Positions 25,571 to 34,468 of a stretch of 64,000 bases of DNA are shown here, in pieces (within the stretch, counting starts at the first letter, position 1; the number at the start of each line of letters is the position of its first letter). The notes beneath the pieces were generated by a model, which was not told the origin of the DNA, ran no database searches, and saw nothing but the letters and a program-made list of their open reading frames with translations. This DNA is from CAIUKX01 sp964580965 (GTDB lineage Bacteria > Bacteroidota > Bacteroidia > Flavobacteriales_D > Crocinitomicaceae): positions 27,882-91,881 of the forward strand of contig CAZOLZ010000002.1 of NCBI GenBank assembly GCA_964580965.1, written 5' to 3'. The translations under genes and the position numbers were made by a program.

Positions 25571-27259
25571 TTATTTAACCATTAACTTTTTCACTGACTG
25601 ACCTACCTGAATAAAGTAAACACCAGCTTTTAATGATCCAACATTGAAAGTTTCTGTGTTAGAAGAAACCTCTCTTGATTCAATTACCTTACCATCTGTA
25701 GATAATAATGAAATCATTCCATTTGGATTTTTTAATGATACATTAACGATATCACTTGAAGGGTTTGGATAAATAACAAAATCATTTAAAGAATTTTCAT
25801 CAATACCAACTCCTGAAAGTAAATAAACTTCAATATCATCTACTCTTACATTACCTAATTTTGTAGGCGCTTGTGATGTTCCCGCTGTTTCTGCTCTACC
25901 CGCTATAGAGAAGTATCTCACACCATCAGTTGACGCTACATAAATAACTGAATCTTTTTCCCAAGCACCATCCGGAGCATTAGGAGTAATAGCTGTAAAA
26001 TCTCTAATTGTATCTAAAGTCGTAACATCATACTCTTCACCTGTTAAAATAGCAGTTTCACCATTTACTGGAGCATCAGAAGATTCATTTGATTTTCTGT
26101 AATATTTAATTACATAACTTGATCCCGCTGTTACCTCTACACAAGTTGTAAAAACATAAGTAGAATAAACACCCTCAGGCCAACCTGAAACCACATTTGG
26201 AGAGAAATATAAAGCTCCTGCTGAACCGTTGTTTGTGTACAATGAAGAGTTACCAAATGCACCACCTTGTCCAAGCCAAGTTTTATAAACACTAAACTTT
26301 TCTAAGTCCGTATCAAAAGTGTTTGTATAGTTTTCATTATCTAAATCAGTCAATAAAGAGTTAGCGAAGTAAATATAACCTGAAGTGTCATTTGCTAAAT
26401 TAGCATCAGAAGCTACAGAAGCATATGATCTAATCTCGTGAAGATCTTCCGTAATTGTTGATATAGGTGTAGTAAAATAATACCACAACGAATCACCTCC
26501 TACAATATTATCAGTTACTGTTTCAGTTACTGGAGTTTCATTTCCAAGTTGATAAGAAACAGAAAAATTACTGATATCAGTATTCCCTGAATTAACAATT
26601 CTAGCAGCTACTGGAACATCTGATAATCCACAATTAGCAACTCTGTAGAAATAATTCGTTCCATCGTCATAATTAGCTAAGATAACTGTCTCAATAACTT
26701 TAGCATCAACAAAAGGGGTGTTATTATCTAATACATTAACTGTACCCGTTATAACAGTTGGTGAAGGAACATCATAACCATCACCTGTAATCGTATAATT
26801 TACAGCTTGGTCTCCTGAAACACCACCATCAATTGTTACATTTACTATAAAATCAATTGCAGAACCGTCAGCTACAATTCCACCAAATGTTAAGTCTCCA
26901 CTCGTCCAAGTACAGGTCTGACCACTGATAGATAAATCTGCTGTAGGTTGACCCCAATCTGTTGCCATTAAAGGATCTGTACCACTATTAGGTGTAATAC
27001 CTGTTGGAAAAGTTAATTCTAAAATTGCACCATACTCTAAATCAGAATTCGGAGAAAGTGTGAAACTTAAATCCATAGTTGAACCAGCGACATACGGTGA
27101 ATTACAAGTAACAGATGCCGAAAGTGCTTTTTCTACAGAATTAGATTTAATTTTTGTTTCTTGGTTTTTAAAACCTCTCGTTTCTTTAATTGTAGTTTGT
27201 GAGTTTGCTGTTAATCCAACAAAAGCTCCAACTACTAATAATAGTAATCTTTTTTTCAT
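25571..27259 (-). CDS. T9SS type A secreted protein with Ig/CARDB-like modules
   Basis: 562 residues. A signal peptide ends near LTANSQ (residue about 21). Beta-rich modules follow: residues about 45-175 resemble a conserved-repeat/DUF11-like domain (LELTFPTGITPNSGT, VNYTITGDGYDVPSP), and about 190-300 a CARDB-like segment. A jelly-roll-like region (about 310-475, WLGQGGAFGNSSLYTNN) comes before the C-terminal sorting domain (VIYPNPSSDIVNV to GVYFIQVGQSVKKLMVK, about 485-562), the type A signal for type IX secretion. Function unknown beyond export. Its tail is about 84% identical over the last 56 residues to that of the next cargo protein. Confidence 0.85.
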   Translation of the reverse strand: MKKRLLLLVVGAFVGLTANSQTTIKETRGFKNQETKIKSNSVEKALSASVTCNSPYVAGSTMDLSFTLSPNSDLEYGAILELTFPTGITPNSGTDPLMATDWGQPTADLSISGQTCTWTSGDLTFGGIVADGSAIDFIVNVTIDGGVSGDQAVNYTITGDGYDVPSPTVITGTVNVLDNNTPFVDAKVIETVILANYDDGTNYFYRVANCGLSDVPVAARIVNSGNTDISNFSVSYQLGNETPVTETVTDNIVGGDSLWYYFTTPISTITEDLHEIRSYASVASDANLANDTSGYIYFANSLLTDLDNENYTNTFDTDLEKFSVYKTWLGQGGAFGNSSLYTNNGSAGALYFSPNVVSGWPEGVYSTYVFTTCVEVTAGSSYVIKYYRKSNESSDAPVNGETAILTGEEYDVTTLDTIRDFTAITPNAPDGAWEKDSVIYVASTDGVRYFSIAGRAETAGTSQAPTKLGNVRVDDIEVYLLSGVGIDENSLNDFVIYPNPSSDIVNVSLKNPNGMISLLSTDGKVIESREVSSNTETFNVGSLKAGVYFIQVGQSVKKLMVK

Positions 27260-27332
27260 AAATTGAGTTGTATTTAGTTAAACATTTGGCTAAAATAAAC
27301 TATTTAAACGTAAATTACAACTTTTGTAAAAA

Positions 27333-27375
27333 CACAAAAGGGTGTCCTAAAACTAGAACACCCTTTTGTGTATAT
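27333..27375 (-). terminator. Strong intrinsic terminator between the two T9SS cargo genes
   Basis: CACAAAAGGGTGT (27333-27345) and ACACCCTTTTGTG (27358-27370), perfect 13-bp stem with 12-nt loop; T's follow on the minus strand. It separates the genes into independent transcripts. Confidence 0.9.
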
Positions 27376-27398
27376 TGATTACTTGAATATAATATACA

Positions 27399-28928
27399 TT
27401 ACTTAACCATCAATTTCTGAACTGATTGACCTACTTGGATAAAGTAAATACCCGCATTTAATGATTCAACATTAAAAGTCTCTGTGTTAGATGAAATTAC
27501 TCTAGATTCAATAACTTTCCCATCTGTAGATAGTAAAGAAATTGTACCATTTAAATTGTTTAATGACACATTTACTAAACCATTTGCTGGGTTAGGGTAA
27601 ACTACAAATGAATTTGCATTTAACTCATTAATGTTTGCACAATCTAAAACAGTAACATCTACAGAAGTATTATTAGCACACTGTCCATTGTCTGACGTAA
27701 AAACGTAAGTTGTAGTTCCAGCTGTTGTATTATCAATTGTAGCTGGAGACCAAGTACCTACTATAGAATTGTTAGAAGTTGTTGCTAAAGCTGGAGCAGT
27801 AGCGCCTACACAAAAATCAGCAATAGCATCAAAAGTAGGTGTAGTTTTACTGTTTACAGTAATAGTAAAGTTTTGATCATCTTGAAGCATTGAAGGTGAA
27901 GACCATGGCCAAGAAACAACACTTGCTACAGCTGAATATGAACCACCTGTTGCATATGTATATGTACCAGCTTGACCATCTTGATAATCTGCTGTTGTAT
28001 TTCCTTCATAATCATATCTTGTATAATATAATGTTGTTCCGTTTGCTTTAGAATCCCAAGCAAAATAATTTAAAATCGGGTTAGAAATATGACTAACATC
28101 TCCAGAGTTTGTAAATGTTACATCTTCTCCTTCACACAACGTTGTTGTAGAAGCAGCAAAATCAGCAGTTACATCATAAGAGAAATTAGGTATGATGAAA
28201 AAATCAAAGTTATCTCTGATTAAACCTAAAATATTAGCATTATTTGGTTCAACGGCTAAGATAGCAGCATCTCCTGTGAAAGGTAATGCAGTTTGATAAG
28301 GAGTACCCGAACCTAACAAATCAATACCATTAAAGTAATTATGAGAATATGCAACAGCGACACTATCTCCAGCAGTTTGCATTGTTAAAATAACTAACAT
28401 CGTATCATTTGAAGATACCGGAGTGTCAAATATAACTTCTTGCCATCCGTAAGTTGGAGTAAATGTTACGTCTTTTGAACCTAAAACTGCACTCATATCT
28501 TTATTGTAAACTGAAACGTTCACATTTGATCCAGCTGAATTTAGAGCATTCCCTAAATATCTCAAAGAGTTTAAAGTTAAATCTGCTTGAGCAGGAATAC
28601 CTTGAAACAACATTTGCCAATAAGTAGCTGAAGTTGTTTTTTCTTTAACAGTGTATGAATACAATCCTAAAGTATCAAAACCATAACCACCTTGAGATGG
28701 CGGAGTATCATTAAGGTAAGTGTTTAACTCTGAAGTATATCTAGAGTTGTTTTCCCAATAATAATAAGAGTTGTCTGATGTAACATTAGCTGTTTTTTGT
28801 GCAGCAAATTCTTTCTTTAGCTTTACGCTTTTAGGTTTTCCGATTTTTAACTTTTCATCGAACTTTACTTGCGCTGTTGCTGAAAAAGCAACTAAAGCTG
28901 TTAATGATAATAATAATCTTTTTTTCAT
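27399..28928 (-). CDS. T9SS type A secreted protein with PKD/Ig-like domains
   Basis: 509 residues from the ATG at 28928; the frame is open 21 codons further, but only the later MKKRLLLSLTALVAFSATAQ start gives a signal peptide. Residues about 70-250 form a beta-rich region without a family match I recognise. About 255-355 is PKD-like (AASTTTLCEGEDVTFTNSG, YAVASVVSW-type pattern), about 360-430 an Ig-like module (FDAIADFCVGATAPALATTS, TSVDVTVLDC), and about 432-509 the type A sorting domain (VVYPNPANGLVNV to YFIQVGQSVQKLMVK). It is secreted across the outer membrane by the type IX system; role unknown. Confidence 0.85.
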   Translation of the reverse strand: MKKRLLLSLTALVAFSATAQVKFDEKLKIGKPKSVKLKKEFAAQKTANVTSDNSYYYWENNSRYTSELNTYLNDTPPSQGGYGFDTLGLYSYTVKEKTTSATYWQMLFQGIPAQADLTLNSLRYLGNALNSAGSNVNVSVYNKDMSAVLGSKDVTFTPTYGWQEVIFDTPVSSNDTMLVILTMQTAGDSVAVAYSHNYFNGIDLLGSGTPYQTALPFTGDAAILAVEPNNANILGLIRDNFDFFIIPNFSYDVTADFAASTTTLCEGEDVTFTNSGDVSHISNPILNYFAWDSKANGTTLYYTRYDYEGNTTADYQDGQAGTYTYATGGSYSAVASVVSWPWSSPSMLQDDQNFTITVNSKTTPTFDAIADFCVGATAPALATTSNNSIVGTWSPATIDNTTAGTTTYVFTSDNGQCANNTSVDVTVLDCANINELNANSFVVYPNPANGLVNVSLNNLNGTISLLSTDGKVIESRVISSNTETFNVESLNAGIYFIQVGQSVQKLMVK

Positions 28929-29190
28929 AAATTTATATTGTTTGTCGTTCAACATTTCAGCTAATTTATAGCAGGCATTTAGCTCATACAATTTTTAATC
29001 TATTAGTGGTTATCAAACCATACACCAATAAATAAATAAATTTTTGATTATCAATATTTTAAACCTTTTTATTTGTGGTGAATTGGTAAGTTTTCAAGTG
29101 GTTAATAGTTGAGCTTTTTTTAATTTTTTTTGAAATATTTTAACTTGTTAAAAACCTAATTTGATCTAAAATATTTAGTTTTACAAGTGT

Positions 29191-30609
29191 ATGATATTAG
29201 AAAATTTTAAATCAAAACTTTTAGATAATTTAAAGTTCAGCCCATCAGTTGAACAATTAAATTCAATTGATTTATTTATTTCTTTTTTAAAATCTCAAAC
29301 AAAATCTTGCTTCATATTATCTGGATATGCTGGAACAGGAAAAACAAGTCTCATTTCAGGTATTGTGAAAACAAATAAAAACTTAAAGATCAAGACAAAG
29401 CTTCTTGCTCCAACTGGACGAGCAGCAAAAGTATTTTCGAATTATTCTAGTGAAAAAGCATACACAATTCATAAATTCATATATCGACGAAGTCAAAAAA
29501 TTGGAGATAATATCACATTAAATTTGTCCCCAAATCTTTACAAAAACTCACTTTTCATTGTAGATGAAGCCTCGATGATTGGAGAATATAATCTTTCTAA
29601 AGGAATTGTTTCTGAAAGAAATTTATTAGAAGATTTGTTTGAATATGTATATTCAGGTGAAAATTGCAAGCTACTTATCGTTGGTGATCAAGGTCAACTT
29701 CCACCTGTAGGAAGTAACGAATCTCCTGCTTTAAATAAAGAGTACCTGGAAAATATTTTTCCTACCATAAATTTCTTTGAATCAAATTTAAAAAAAATAC
29801 ATCGACAAAAAGATGATTCATTGATTTTAGAAAACGCAACCTCTATTAGAAATCAAAAAAACAAGTTCACATACCCTCAAATTAAACTTGATAGTAGGAA
29901 AGATTTACAAAGTATAAATGGTCAAGATTTACAAGAAAAAATCGAAAATGCCATATCATTTTATGGAGAAGACGAAGTAATCATTATAACAAGATCAAAT
30001 AAATGGGCTAATCAATATAATCAAAATTACAGAGCAAAAATATTGTGGTATGAAGAAGAGCTCTGCAATAATGATCTTATTTTAAATGTTAAAAACAATT
30101 ATTTTTGGATAGATGAACAATCTGAAGCAGGCTTTATTGCTAATGGAGAAATCTTAAAAATAAACCGTGTAATCAAAGAAGTTTTTATTTATGAAACAAG
30201 GTTTATTAAAGCTCTTGTAAATCTAATTGACTATCCCTCATTAGGAGATTTTGAAGTTTTACTCTTACCTGAAACGCTAACAATCGATGGACCTAATTTA
30301 TCCAGAGAAAGGATGAAAGAACTCTTTTTTGAAATTGAAAAAGATTATTTAGATGAGAGAAATAAAAAGAAAAGATATGATTCAATTCTTAAAAATCCAT
30401 ATTTCAACGCCATACAAATAAAATACGCATACGCTTTAACTTGTCATAAATCACAAGGGGGACAATGGGACTGTGTATTTATAGATGCTGGTTATTTATC
30501 TGAAGATGATATAAACCCAGAATATTTTAGGTGGTTGTATACTGCTTTGACAAGAGCAAAAAAGCAGGTTTACCTCATCAATTTCAAAGAAGAATACTTT
30601 TTAGATTAA
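29191..30609 (+). CDS. RecD/Pif1-like superfamily 1 DNA helicase
   Basis: 472 residues. Walker A LSGYAGTGKTSLIS (about 44-57), motif Ia LLAPTGRAAKVFS, Walker B LFIVDEASMIGE, motif III LLIVGDQGQLPPVGS, motif IV VIIITRSNKWA, and a UvrD-type C-terminal motif with CHKSQGGQWDCVFIDAG and YTALTRAKKQVYLIN. This is the compact AAA_30/UvrD_C_2 form seen in Bacteroidota, with no RecBC-type or N-terminal extra domain. A 5'-to-3' DNA helicase role is expected. It stands alone after a 199-bp upstream spacer and is convergent with the thioredoxin lipoprotein. Confidence 0.9.
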   Translation: MILENFKSKLLDNLKFSPSVEQLNSIDLFISFLKSQTKSCFILSGYAGTGKTSLISGIVKTNKNLKIKTKLLAPTGRAAKVFSNYSSEKAYTIHKFIYRRSQKIGDNITLNLSPNLYKNSLFIVDEASMIGEYNLSKGIVSERNLLEDLFEYVYSGENCKLLIVGDQGQLPPVGSNESPALNKEYLENIFPTINFFESNLKKIHRQKDDSLILENATSIRNQKNKFTYPQIKLDSRKDLQSINGQDLQEKIENAISFYGEDEVIIITRSNKWANQYNQNYRAKILWYEEELCNNDLILNVKNNYFWIDEQSEAGFIANGEILKINRVIKEVFIYETRFIKALVNLIDYPSLGDFEVLLLPETLTIDGPNLSRERMKELFFEIEKDYLDERNKKKRYDSILKNPYFNAIQIKYAYALTCHKSQGGQWDCVFIDAGYLSEDDINPEYFRWLYTALTRAKKQVYLINFKEEYFLD

Positions 30610-30625
30610 TAATAAGAGAAAAGAA

Positions 30626-31042
30626 CTACAAGTTTTCTGTTACCAAATTTTTAATATCAGCAGCAGAATGTCCACCACCATTTAATCTTGAAACCTCTGC
30701 TCCATCTTTTAAAATAACAATCACAGGAAAACCTTGCACATCATAATACTCTAAAATTTCTGGATAATCATCATACTCAACTTCACCAAAAAACACTTGT
30801 GAAAGCTCTTGATCTGTTGCTACCTCGGTTACAGCAGGACGTTGAGCTTGACAAACAGAACACCAACTTGCATGGAAAAATATTAAAGATACTCCCGAGC
30901 TTGTTTTTGAAGTTATGTCCGACAAAGAAACAATCGAATTTAAACCAACAACAGGCTCGTGAACAGATTCATCTTGTTGAATTACTTCTTTCTTACACCC
31001 AAAAAATAGTAGAACTACTGATAACAATAAAAAATACCTCAT
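30626..31042 (-). CDS. Thioredoxin-fold lipoprotein
   Basis: 138 residues. The N-terminus is a lipoprotein signal (LLLSVVLLFFGC, Cys at residue 16), so the mature protein is membrane anchored, facing the periplasm. The thioredoxin fold has the active-site WCSVC (redox CxxC), VEYDDYPEILEYYDVQGFPVIVI with the cis-proline, and LNGGGHSAADIKNLV at the end. It is a periplasmic thiol oxidoreductase of unknown partner. Compare the thioredoxin half of the protein at 48301-49020. Confidence 0.9.
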   Translation of the reverse strand: MRYFLLLSVVLLFFGCKKEVIQQDESVHEPVVGLNSIVSLSDITSKTSSGVSLIFFHASWCSVCQAQRPAVTEVATDQELSQVFFGEVEYDDYPEILEYYDVQGFPVIVILKDGAEVSRLNGGGHSAADIKNLVTENL

Positions 31043-31090
31043 TAAAAAAAATAGTTTTGATTATAACGCTTAAAAATAAACATTATTGCA

Positions 31091-31121
31091 AAAAAAAAGC
31101 TTCAACAATGTTGAAGCTTTA
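31091..31121 (-). terminator. Terminator after the tRNA-Asp gene
   Basis: AAAGCTTCAAC (31096-31106) and GTTGAAGCTTT (31110-31120), perfect 11-bp stem with 3-nt loop; on the minus strand it is followed by T's. It lies just past tRNA-Asp. Confidence 0.9.
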
Positions 31122-31138
31122 GCGATTTTTAACCTGAG

Positions 31139-31212
31139 CGGTCTGGACGGGACTCGAACCCGCGACCTCCGCCGTGACAGGGCGGCATTCTAACCAACTG
31201 AACTACCAGACC
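31139..31212 (-). tRNA. tRNA-Asp (GTC)
   Basis: 74 nt on the minus strand. Acceptor GGTCTGG/CCAGACC, anticodon arm CCGCC-CTGTCAC-GGCGG giving GTC, T-arm GCGGG-TTCGAGT-CCCGT, discriminator G. CCA is not encoded. It has its own consensus promoter upstream. Confidence 0.97.
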
Positions 31213-31292
31213 AATATTTTGAGCATTAAGCTTTCAGAAACATCTGAATTTATAAAATATTGTTCAAAAATTACTTTACGCTAAAAGTAATT

Positions 31293-31323
31293 GCAAATCT
31301 AAACATTATTTTTGAAACCACAA
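31293..31323 (-). promoter_or_regulatory. Promoter of tRNA-Asp
   Basis: On the minus strand TTG (31323-31321), 19-bp spacer, TAGATTTGC (31301-31293). Both boxes match the Bacteroidota consensus. Confidence 0.8.
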
Positions 31324-31347
31324 GTAGTTTTAAAAATAATTTTTTTG

Positions 31348-31421
31348 TGATCCCGAATGGATTCGAACCATTGACCTACTGCTTAGAAGGCAGTTGCTCT
31401 ATCCAGCTGAGCTACGGAACC
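31348..31421 (-). tRNA. tRNA-Arg (TCT)
   Basis: 74 nt on the minus strand. Acceptor GGTTCCG/CGGGATC with wobble pairs, anticodon arm ACTGC-CTTCTAA-GCAGT giving TCT, T-loop TTCGAAT, discriminator A. CCA not encoded. No clear promoter directly upstream, so it may be read through from tRNA-Pro. Confidence 0.96.
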
Positions 31422-31487
31422 ATTATGATTCTTGTAAGCAGCTATGCTTGTTAATCGAGAATCATTAGTCTTAAATATTAAAAAGTG

Positions 31488-31562
31488 TCGGGGTGGCAGG
31501 ATTCGAACCTGCGACCTCCTGGTCCCAAACCAGGCGCGATGACCGGGCTACGCTACACCCCG
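31488..31562 (-). tRNA. tRNA-Pro (TGG)
   Basis: 75 nt on the minus strand. Acceptor CGGGGTG/CACCCCG, anticodon arm CCTGG-TTTGGGA-CCAGG giving TGG, T-arm GCAGG-TTCGAAT-CCTGC, discriminator A. CCA not encoded. Confidence 0.97.
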
Positions 31563-31613
31563 AAAACTAATTTATTTCAATTCAAATTCAAAACCGTTGT
31601 TCTGAATTGGTGT

Positions 31614-31644
31614 GCAAAGATACTTTAATAATTCATAAATACAA
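31614..31644 (-). promoter_or_regulatory. Promoter of tRNA-Pro
   Basis: On the minus strand TTG (31644-31642), 19-bp spacer, TATCTTTGC (31622-31614): a full consensus match. Confidence 0.82.
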
Positions 31645-31662
31645 GCATTTTGCAAAAAAAAG

Positions 31663-31749
31663 CGGAGAGTGGGGGATTCGAACCCCCGGTACGGTTACCC
31701 GTACGTCAGTTTAGCAAACTGGTGGTTTCAGCCACTCACCCAACCCTCC
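31663..31749 (-). tRNA. tRNA-Ser (GCT)
   Basis: 87 nt on the minus strand, with the long variable arm of a class II tRNA (ACGTACGGGTAACCGTACC region). Acceptor GGAGGGT/ACTCTCC, anticodon loop TTGCTAA giving GCT, T-arm GGGGG-TTCGAAT-CCCCC, discriminator G. CCA not encoded. Confidence 0.96.
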
Positions 31750-31773
31750 TGTTGTCTTCAAAAGAACGTGGGT

Positions 31774-31803
31774 GCAAAATTAATAAAATCATCGATTTAA
31801 CAA
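31774..31803 (-). promoter_or_regulatory. Promoter of tRNA-Ser
   Basis: On the minus strand TTG (31803-31801), 18-bp spacer, TAATTTTGC (31782-31774): consensus match. Confidence 0.8.
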
Positions 31804-31859
31804 TCATTTTTAAAAAAAATAATTTAAGCTTAAAAAAAACTTACAACTAACAAAACCTT

Positions 31860-32429
31860 CTAAAATAAAAAAGTATCTGTCATCCAATAAGTTGTGAATA
31901 AATCAAACAAGATTAAAATCCATAAATTACTTGAAGCTTTTTTATTGTATATTGGTCTTAATAATATAGCTGAGATAAATAAAACCAAAGTTGAAAGCAT
32001 CTGAAAAGAATTGATAAAAAATAAAACCCCCGTTAAAATTATATAAAAGGGTATTAAAATTTTTAAATTCAAAACCTCTTGCCTACTCCAATTTATGAAT
32101 AAAAATAAAAGCAGGGATATTTTAATGAGAACAGTTAAATCAAAGAAAAAAGTTGAAACTAAAAATTGATAATTCTCAACACTAAGTATTAGCCTTAATA
32201 AAAATTGGCTACAAATAAGTTCAATGAGCGCATAAATACTCAGAATAATAAGCTCAGCCTTTCCAATCTTAAATCTTTCATAATACAACGAAATAATAAC
32301 AGCTGTGAAAATGATAACCTCATTTAATGGTAAAGGAAAAAGAAAACTCCCTTTTGATAGAAAAAAATATCCAGCATAAAATACTTGAGTAGCAATCAAG
32401 CCTGAAACTAATTTTCCAACCTTAGTCAT
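31860..32429 (-). CDS. Small integral membrane protein of unknown function
   Basis: 189 residues with about six hydrophobic helices and few charged residues between them (for example EVIIFTAVIISLYYERFKIG, LIILSIYALIELICSQFLL, FYIILTGVLFFINSFQMLS). I do not recognise the family. Its start overlaps the stop of the methionine aminopeptidase gene by 4 bp (ATGA-type junction), so it is translationally coupled to it. The content resembles inner-membrane helper proteins, but no role can be assigned. Confidence 0.7.
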   Translation of the reverse strand: MTKVGKLVSGLIATQVFYAGYFFLSKGSFLFPLPLNEVIIFTAVIISLYYERFKIGKAELIILSIYALIELICSQFLLRLILSVENYQFLVSTFFFDLTVLIKISLLLFLFINWSRQEVLNLKILIPFYIILTGVLFFINSFQMLSTLVLFISAILLRPIYNKKASSNLWILILFDLFTTYWMTDTFLF

Positions 32430-33205
32430 TTTTTGTTAGCCAAAGCTTCTTCAACAAACTTAAATGTAGATAGAACTTCAGGTTTTCCGTTAACAACAGC
32501 TACATTATGTTCAAAATGAGCACTAGGTTTACCGTCTAATGTGACTATAGTCCATTCATCTGAAAGCGTTTTAACTTTATGAGTACCCATATTTATCATC
32601 GGCTCAATTGCAATGGTTAAACCTTCCATGATTTTTTTCCCTGCCCCTCTCTTACCATAATTTGGAACCTGTGGTTCTTCGTGCAATGTCTTTCCCAGAC
32701 CATGACCAACCAAATCCCTTACAACACCATAACCATGTTTTTCGGCGTGTTGTTGTATCGCAAAACCTATATCACCTATCCTGTTCCCTACTTTTGTTTC
32801 TTGTATTCCAATTTCTAAACACTCCTTAGTAACTTGAAGCAATTTCTTTTTCTCTGGACTAACCTCACCAACTTCAAAAGTATAAGCATGATCACCATAA
32901 TACCCCTTATACAATGCACCACAATCTACCGAAACAATATCACCTTCTTCAATTTTTCTATCAGTAGGTAAACCATGAACAACCTGATCATTTATCGATA
33001 TAAGAAGTGTACTAGGACACCCATATAAACCTTTAAATCCTGGCTTTGCATCTTGTGACAAGATATACTCCTCTGCTAACTCATCTAAATATTTTGGAGT
33101 AATACCTGGTTTTATCGCTTCTGCTATTTTACCTAAAGTTCTACTCACAATTTGGGCAGCTTCTTTCATTATCTCAATCTCAGCCGGCGATTTATATTTT
33201 ATCAT
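32426..33205 (-). CDS. map: Methionine aminopeptidase, type I
   Basis: Removes the initiator methionine from nascent proteins; dinuclear metal hydrolase in the cytosol. 259 residues from the ATG at 33205. An ATG seven codons earlier (33226) is also in frame, but family members start close to IKYKSPAEIEIMKEAA, so the later start is preferred. Metal and substrate motifs: NDQVVHGLP (His), GDIVSVDCGALYKGYYGDHAYTF (two Asp), GHGLGKTLHEEPQVPNYG (His) and LTIAIEPMINMGTHKV (Glu). A TACTTTTG promoter motif lies at 33248 to 33241. Coupled to the downstream membrane protein gene. Confidence 0.95.
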   Translation of the reverse strand: MIKYKSPAEIEIMKEAAQIVSRTLGKIAEAIKPGITPKYLDELAEEYILSQDAKPGFKGLYGCPSTLLISINDQVVHGLPTDRKIEEGDIVSVDCGALYKGYYGDHAYTFEVGEVSPEKKKLLQVTKECLEIGIQETKVGNRIGDIGFAIQQHAEKHGYGVVRDLVGHGLGKTLHEEPQVPNYGKRGAGKKIMEGLTIAIEPMINMGTHKVKTLSDEWTIVTLDGKPSAHFEHNVAVVNGKPEVLSTFKFVEEALANKK

Positions 33206-33402
33206 ATATCTGTTGAATAAATTCATTATTGTTCTTTTTACAAAAGTAATATTAATAAACGAAATTAAGATTGATAAAACACTTTATAATAAATCAAAAC
33301 CTAAACAAATGTTTAACATTTAGGTAAAAAAATTAAACAAAATTCTTGTTTGAAGTCTTTTTTTTGTTTAAGTTTATCAAAAATTAATAAAACAAAATCA
33401 TT

Positions 33403-33810
33403 TTGAAAGCAACAATAATCAGAAAAGAACATTTTAACTCTGCTCACAGATTACATAATGAAAATTGGACACCAAAAAAAAATAAAGAAGTATTTGGTAA
33501 ATGTAATAATCCAAATTTTCACGGACACAATTACTTGTTAGAGGTTCATGTAACAGGAGAAATTGACCTTGATACAGGTTATGTTATTGACACTAAAATT
33601 CTTTCTCAAATTTTGAAAGAACATGTAACAAATGTTTTTGATCACAAAAATTTAAATCTAGATGTAGATTATTTTAAAAAACTTAATCCAACTGCAGAGA
33701 ACATTGCAATGGTTATTTTTAACATTGTAAAAGAACGATTGGATGATAATTACGAACTTAAAATCAAACTTTATGAAACTGAAAGAAACGCAGTTGAATT
33801 TCATGGATAA
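33403..33810 (+). CDS. 6-pyruvoyl-tetrahydropterin synthase (animal-like PTPS)
   Basis: 135 residues starting at a TTG; no ATG is available and the next residues (KATIIRKEHFNSAHRL) match the family start. Zinc ligands are His15, His40 and His42, the catalytic-type Cys is Cys34 (FGKCNNPNFHGHNY) and the Asp-His pair is at 80-81 (FDHKNLNLDVDYF). These stretches resemble animal PTPS much more than QueD of queuosine synthesis, so conversion of dihydroneopterin triphosphate to 6-pyruvoyl-tetrahydropterin is the likelier reaction. It overlaps folE by 8 bp in an operon with an SDR and SRPBCC gene. QueD activity is not excluded. Confidence 0.88.
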   Translation: MKATIIRKEHFNSAHRLHNENWTPKKNKEVFGKCNNPNFHGHNYLLEVHVTGEIDLDTGYVIDTKILSQILKEHVTNVFDHKNLNLDVDYFKKLNPTAENIAMVIFNIVKERLDDNYELKIKLYETERNAVEFHG

Positions 33811-34468
33811 CAATCTTGAAAATTTAACAATCGAAGAAATTGGTGACAACCATTACTTTACAGGTATTGAAACACCATTAAGGTCTGATGCTTTTGACTT
33901 ATCAGATGATGAAAAAAAAGAAAAAATAGCTTTCCATTTCAAAGCAATAATGGAAACTTTAGGTTTAGACTTAACTGATGATTCACTTCAAGGAACTCCC
34001 AAAAGAGTTGCTAAAATGTATGTTGAGGAAATTTTCAGTGGTTTAAACCCTAAAAATAAACCGAAGATAGCCCTTTTTGAAAATAAGTATAAATATGATC
34101 AAATGCTGGTTGAGAAAGATATTTTGCTTTATTCAAATTGTGAGCATCACTTTTTACCAATTTATGGCAAAGCACACATAGCCTATATATCTAACGGGAA
34201 AGTTATAGGGTTATCCAAACTAAATCGAATTGTTAATTATTTTGCTAAAAGACCTCAAGTTCAAGAAAGATTATCAGTTCAAATTGGTGAAGAATTGAAA
34301 TCTATTCTAAATACCGAGGACGTAGCGGTTTTAATTGAAGCAAAACATTTGTGTGTTTCTTCTAGAGGTATACAAGATGATCAATCTTCAACTGTTACGT
34401 CATATTATAGTGGACAATTCAAATCAGACACAAAAATTCAAGAATTCTTAAATTTAATAAATAGATAA
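33803..34468 (+). CDS. folE: GTP cyclohydrolase I
   Basis: Opens GTP to 7,8-dihydroneopterin triphosphate, the entry to folate and tetrahydropterin synthesis and direct supplier of PTPS substrate. 221 residues from the ATG at 33803 (an earlier in-frame ATG at 33743 lies inside the PTPS gene). Signatures: LQGTPKRVAKMYVEEIFSG, the zinc site NCEHHFLPIYGKAHIAYI, VIGLSKLNRIVNYFAKRPQVQERL and HLCVSSRGIQD. The 8-bp overlap with the PTPS gene and 1-bp overlap (TAATG) with the SDR gene show one transcript with coupled translation. Confidence 0.96.
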   Translation: MDNNLENLTIEEIGDNHYFTGIETPLRSDAFDLSDDEKKEKIAFHFKAIMETLGLDLTDDSLQGTPKRVAKMYVEEIFSGLNPKNKPKIALFENKYKYDQMLVEKDILLYSNCEHHFLPIYGKAHIAYISNGKVIGLSKLNRIVNYFAKRPQVQERLSVQIGEELKSILNTEDVAVLIEAKHLCVSSRGIQDDQSSTVTSYYSGQFKSDTKIQEFLNLINR

